This document shows positions 62,837 to 64,000 of a stretch of 64,000 nucleotides of DNA, in pieces; the first letter of the stretch is position 1; every line of letters begins with the position of its first letter. Under the pieces are notes generated by a model. That model saw only the letters and a program-made list of their open reading frames with translations, made no database searches and was not told where the DNA came from. The stretch is from Planctomycetia bacterium (GTDB taxonomy: Bacteria; Planctomycetota; Planctomycetia; Pirellulales; Thermoguttaceae), in NCBI GenBank assembly GCA_030527185.1, contig JAUNBF010000003.1:1-64000 (forward strand), given 5' to 3'. The position numbers and the translations under genes were made by a program.

Positions 62837-64000
62837 ATTTCGAGCATTCTCGCCTGGGCGTTGAGGAAATGAGCGGTGATCCAAAAGACGGTCCACGATT
62901 CGGAGTAGCCGCCGCGAAGTTTCAGAACGTCGGACATATCGCCATGTTGCGCGAAGTTCGTCTGCTGGATTTGCTCTCCCTGCGAACCGAAGGGGTCGAT
63001 GATTTGGCCGCAGGTGCAAAACATCACATCGGCCAGTTGGCGGTAACTTTCTTCCTGAAGGAGTTCTCCCATACGCGAAATTTCCGGCGTGTACAAAACG
63101 GCATACACGTCCAAATGCTGATTTTGCGGCGAAACGACCGTCCAGCCACGGGTTTTGAAAGCGTGATCCGCCAGTCGCCCCGGAGGAAGGGGAATATCCC
63201 ATACCACCGTATAACTCAGACAAACATCGCACGCATGCCTGGCCCAATCGAGATACTTTTTCTCACCGGTGACTTCGTACAAATGGAGAAATCCCTGAAA
63301 CGCTGCCCAGGCACCCTCTTTGTCCTCACACTGTGCATCCAGCGTCCCGCCCCAGTACGGTTCCTCCATCGACAAATGCCGTTGAGCATAGTGGGAGGCC
63401 GCTTTTTCCGCCGCCTGCCGAAAGAGCGGTTCGTCAAAGAGCCGGGAAGCCAGAATCAACGGTGCCATCAGAAAACCTTCCGCCGTGGAACGTGGCCGCC
63501 AGTCCTCTTGTAAAATCCGCTGTGCCTGCACCGCACATGCGTTTCGGAGGAACGCTTCCCACGCCGATGTGTCGTAAAACTTGTTACGGCGGGCACTTTC
63601 GATCGCTTTGGCAAAATTGTACATCCCCTGTCCCATCGAAACGTAATCGGTTTTCGGAAGCCATTTTCCCGTAGAAGGCTCAAATTCCACCGGAAAACCT
63701 TCTTCCGTCACAGGCGACGTGGCAAGGTGGTCGAGCGAACGCTGAACTGCCCTCCGAATCCAGTTTCGCATCTCCGTTTTCTCCTCATCAGACGCACTCA
63801 TCCGCAAAATCTCCGGCTCCAGCACCTGAAGCGCATATCCCAGCGACGCGGCCTGACCACACCACCCCATCACCAGTCGCGGTGCCACGTGAGCGGGATA
63901 CATGTTGAAACCGGCGTAGGAAATGCCGTTCGTTTCCCCTTCCATCCAACGGGAACGCGCAAAAGCGAATTTCTGCTTCAAAATCTCTCCCCGCGTCGGT
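62824..64000 (-). CDS. Six-hairpin (alpha/alpha-barrel) glycosidase-like protein, partial
   Basis: At least 392 residues; the frame is still open at the window end, so the start is missing. Only a TTG occurs near the left limit. The sequence is helical with repeated pairs typical of (alpha/alpha)6 barrels (AWAAFQGFLHLYEVTGEKKY, LDWARHACDVCLSYTVVWD, YSESWTVFWITAHFLNAQAR) and aromatic-rich loops (SMEEPYWGGTLDAQ). Related planctomycete proteins act on or are predicted to act on carbohydrates; I cannot assign a family. The last codons are supplied by a seven-base repeat. The hydrolase gene at 62774 lies 49 bp downstream. Confidence 0.6.
   Translation of the reverse strand, partial: PTRGEILKQKFAFARSRWMEGETNGISYAGFNMYPAHVAPRLVMGWCGQAASLGYALQVLEPEILRMSASDEEKTEMRNWIRRAVQRSLDHLATSPVTEEGFPVEFEPSTGKWLPKTDYVSMGQGMYNFAKAIESARRNKFYDTSAWEAFLRNACAVQAQRILQEDWRPRSTAEGFLMAPLILASRLFDEPLFRQAAEKAASHYAQRHLSMEEPYWGGTLDAQCEDKEGAWAAFQGFLHLYEVTGEKKYLDWARHACDVCLSYTVVWDIPLPPGRLADHAFKTRGWTVVSPQNQHLDVYAVLYTPEISRMGELLQEESYRQLADVMFCTCGQIIDPFGSQGEQIQQTNFAQHGDMSDVLKLRGGYSESWTVFWITAHFLNAQARMLEMISD

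Noticed and set aside
1-64000. tRNA genes and CRISPR arrays
   Set aside because: No TTCGA-loop with a matching acceptor stem and no regularly spaced 25-40 bp repeats were seen; the only regular arrays are the seven-base tandem repeats.

Overview
This window reads as a chromosomal segment of a planctomycete, probably of the Pirellulales/Thermoguttaceae type that is frequent in gut and rumen metagenomes (the lineage is inference). The evidence is three DUF1559 pseudopilin-like proteins with the GFTLVELLVVIAIIGML N-terminus, four PEP-CTERM secreted proteins, two XylR-type AraC regulators, an HzsA-related dihaem cytochrome, DUF1080 and Gfo/Idh/MocA sugar enzymes, and giant membrane-anchored extracytoplasmic proteins. 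I saw no rRNA, tRNA, CRISPR array, transposase or prophage.

Layout. 1-4,281: a minus-strand operon (PEP-CTERM protein, sialidase-like enzyme, DUF1559) behind a consensus promoter. 4,282-11,376: outer-membrane porin, mfd, a SurA-like isomerase and a small secreted protein. 11,503-15,772: PEP-CTERM protein divergent from a XylR-type regulator, then a Gfo/Idh/MocA + DUF1080 pair. 15,992-20,830: comF, hemC, hemL, and a DUF1573 protein with an acidic tail. 21,293-33,277: three consecutive giant proteins (1,243-1,423 aa), each with a signal peptide, a large extracytoplasmic part and C-terminal membrane helices. 33,311-35,808: ispG, a 68-aa protein, xerD. 35,847-44,384: an operon of PEP-CTERM protein, lipoprotein, DUF1559 and HzsA-like cytochrome, divergent from a second XylR-type regulator. 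44,418-46,795: DUF1559 and PEP-CTERM protein. 47,049-54,011: a plus-strand run of GH32-like enzyme, ECF sigma factor, truncated anti-sigma-like protein and a complete ascorbate-type PTS (IIB, IIC, IIA, HPr, EI). 54,008-61,052: a polyamine cluster (speD, arginine decarboxylase, speE, speB, carboxynorspermidine synthase, nspC) behind a leader of about 430 nt. 61,083-64,000: a phospholipase C/P1-nuclease-like hydrolase and a gene cut by the window end.

The most striking observation is that two of the four PEP-CTERM genes (2,482-3,938 and 45,489-46,795) carry a long G:C homopolymer (11 and 10 nt) inside the signal-peptide codons. In both, the sequence as given is exactly one base short of an open frame joining a well-placed RBS and ATG to the rest of the protein. 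This is what slipped-strand ON/OFF switching of surface proteins would look like; systematic homopolymer under-calling is the competing explanation. Three of the four PEP-CTERM promoters also have GCGG-containing direct repeats in the same orientation, and two PEP-CTERM genes are divergent from XylR-type regulators, which suggests a shared regulatory design.

Other points of interest are a structured attenuator-like RNA upstream of speD, two parallel spermidine routes in one cluster, seven-base-period tandem repeats that sit at gene ends and supply stop codons (and have apparently extended the PTS IIC protein), and a dispersed family of double-hairpin palindromic repeats.
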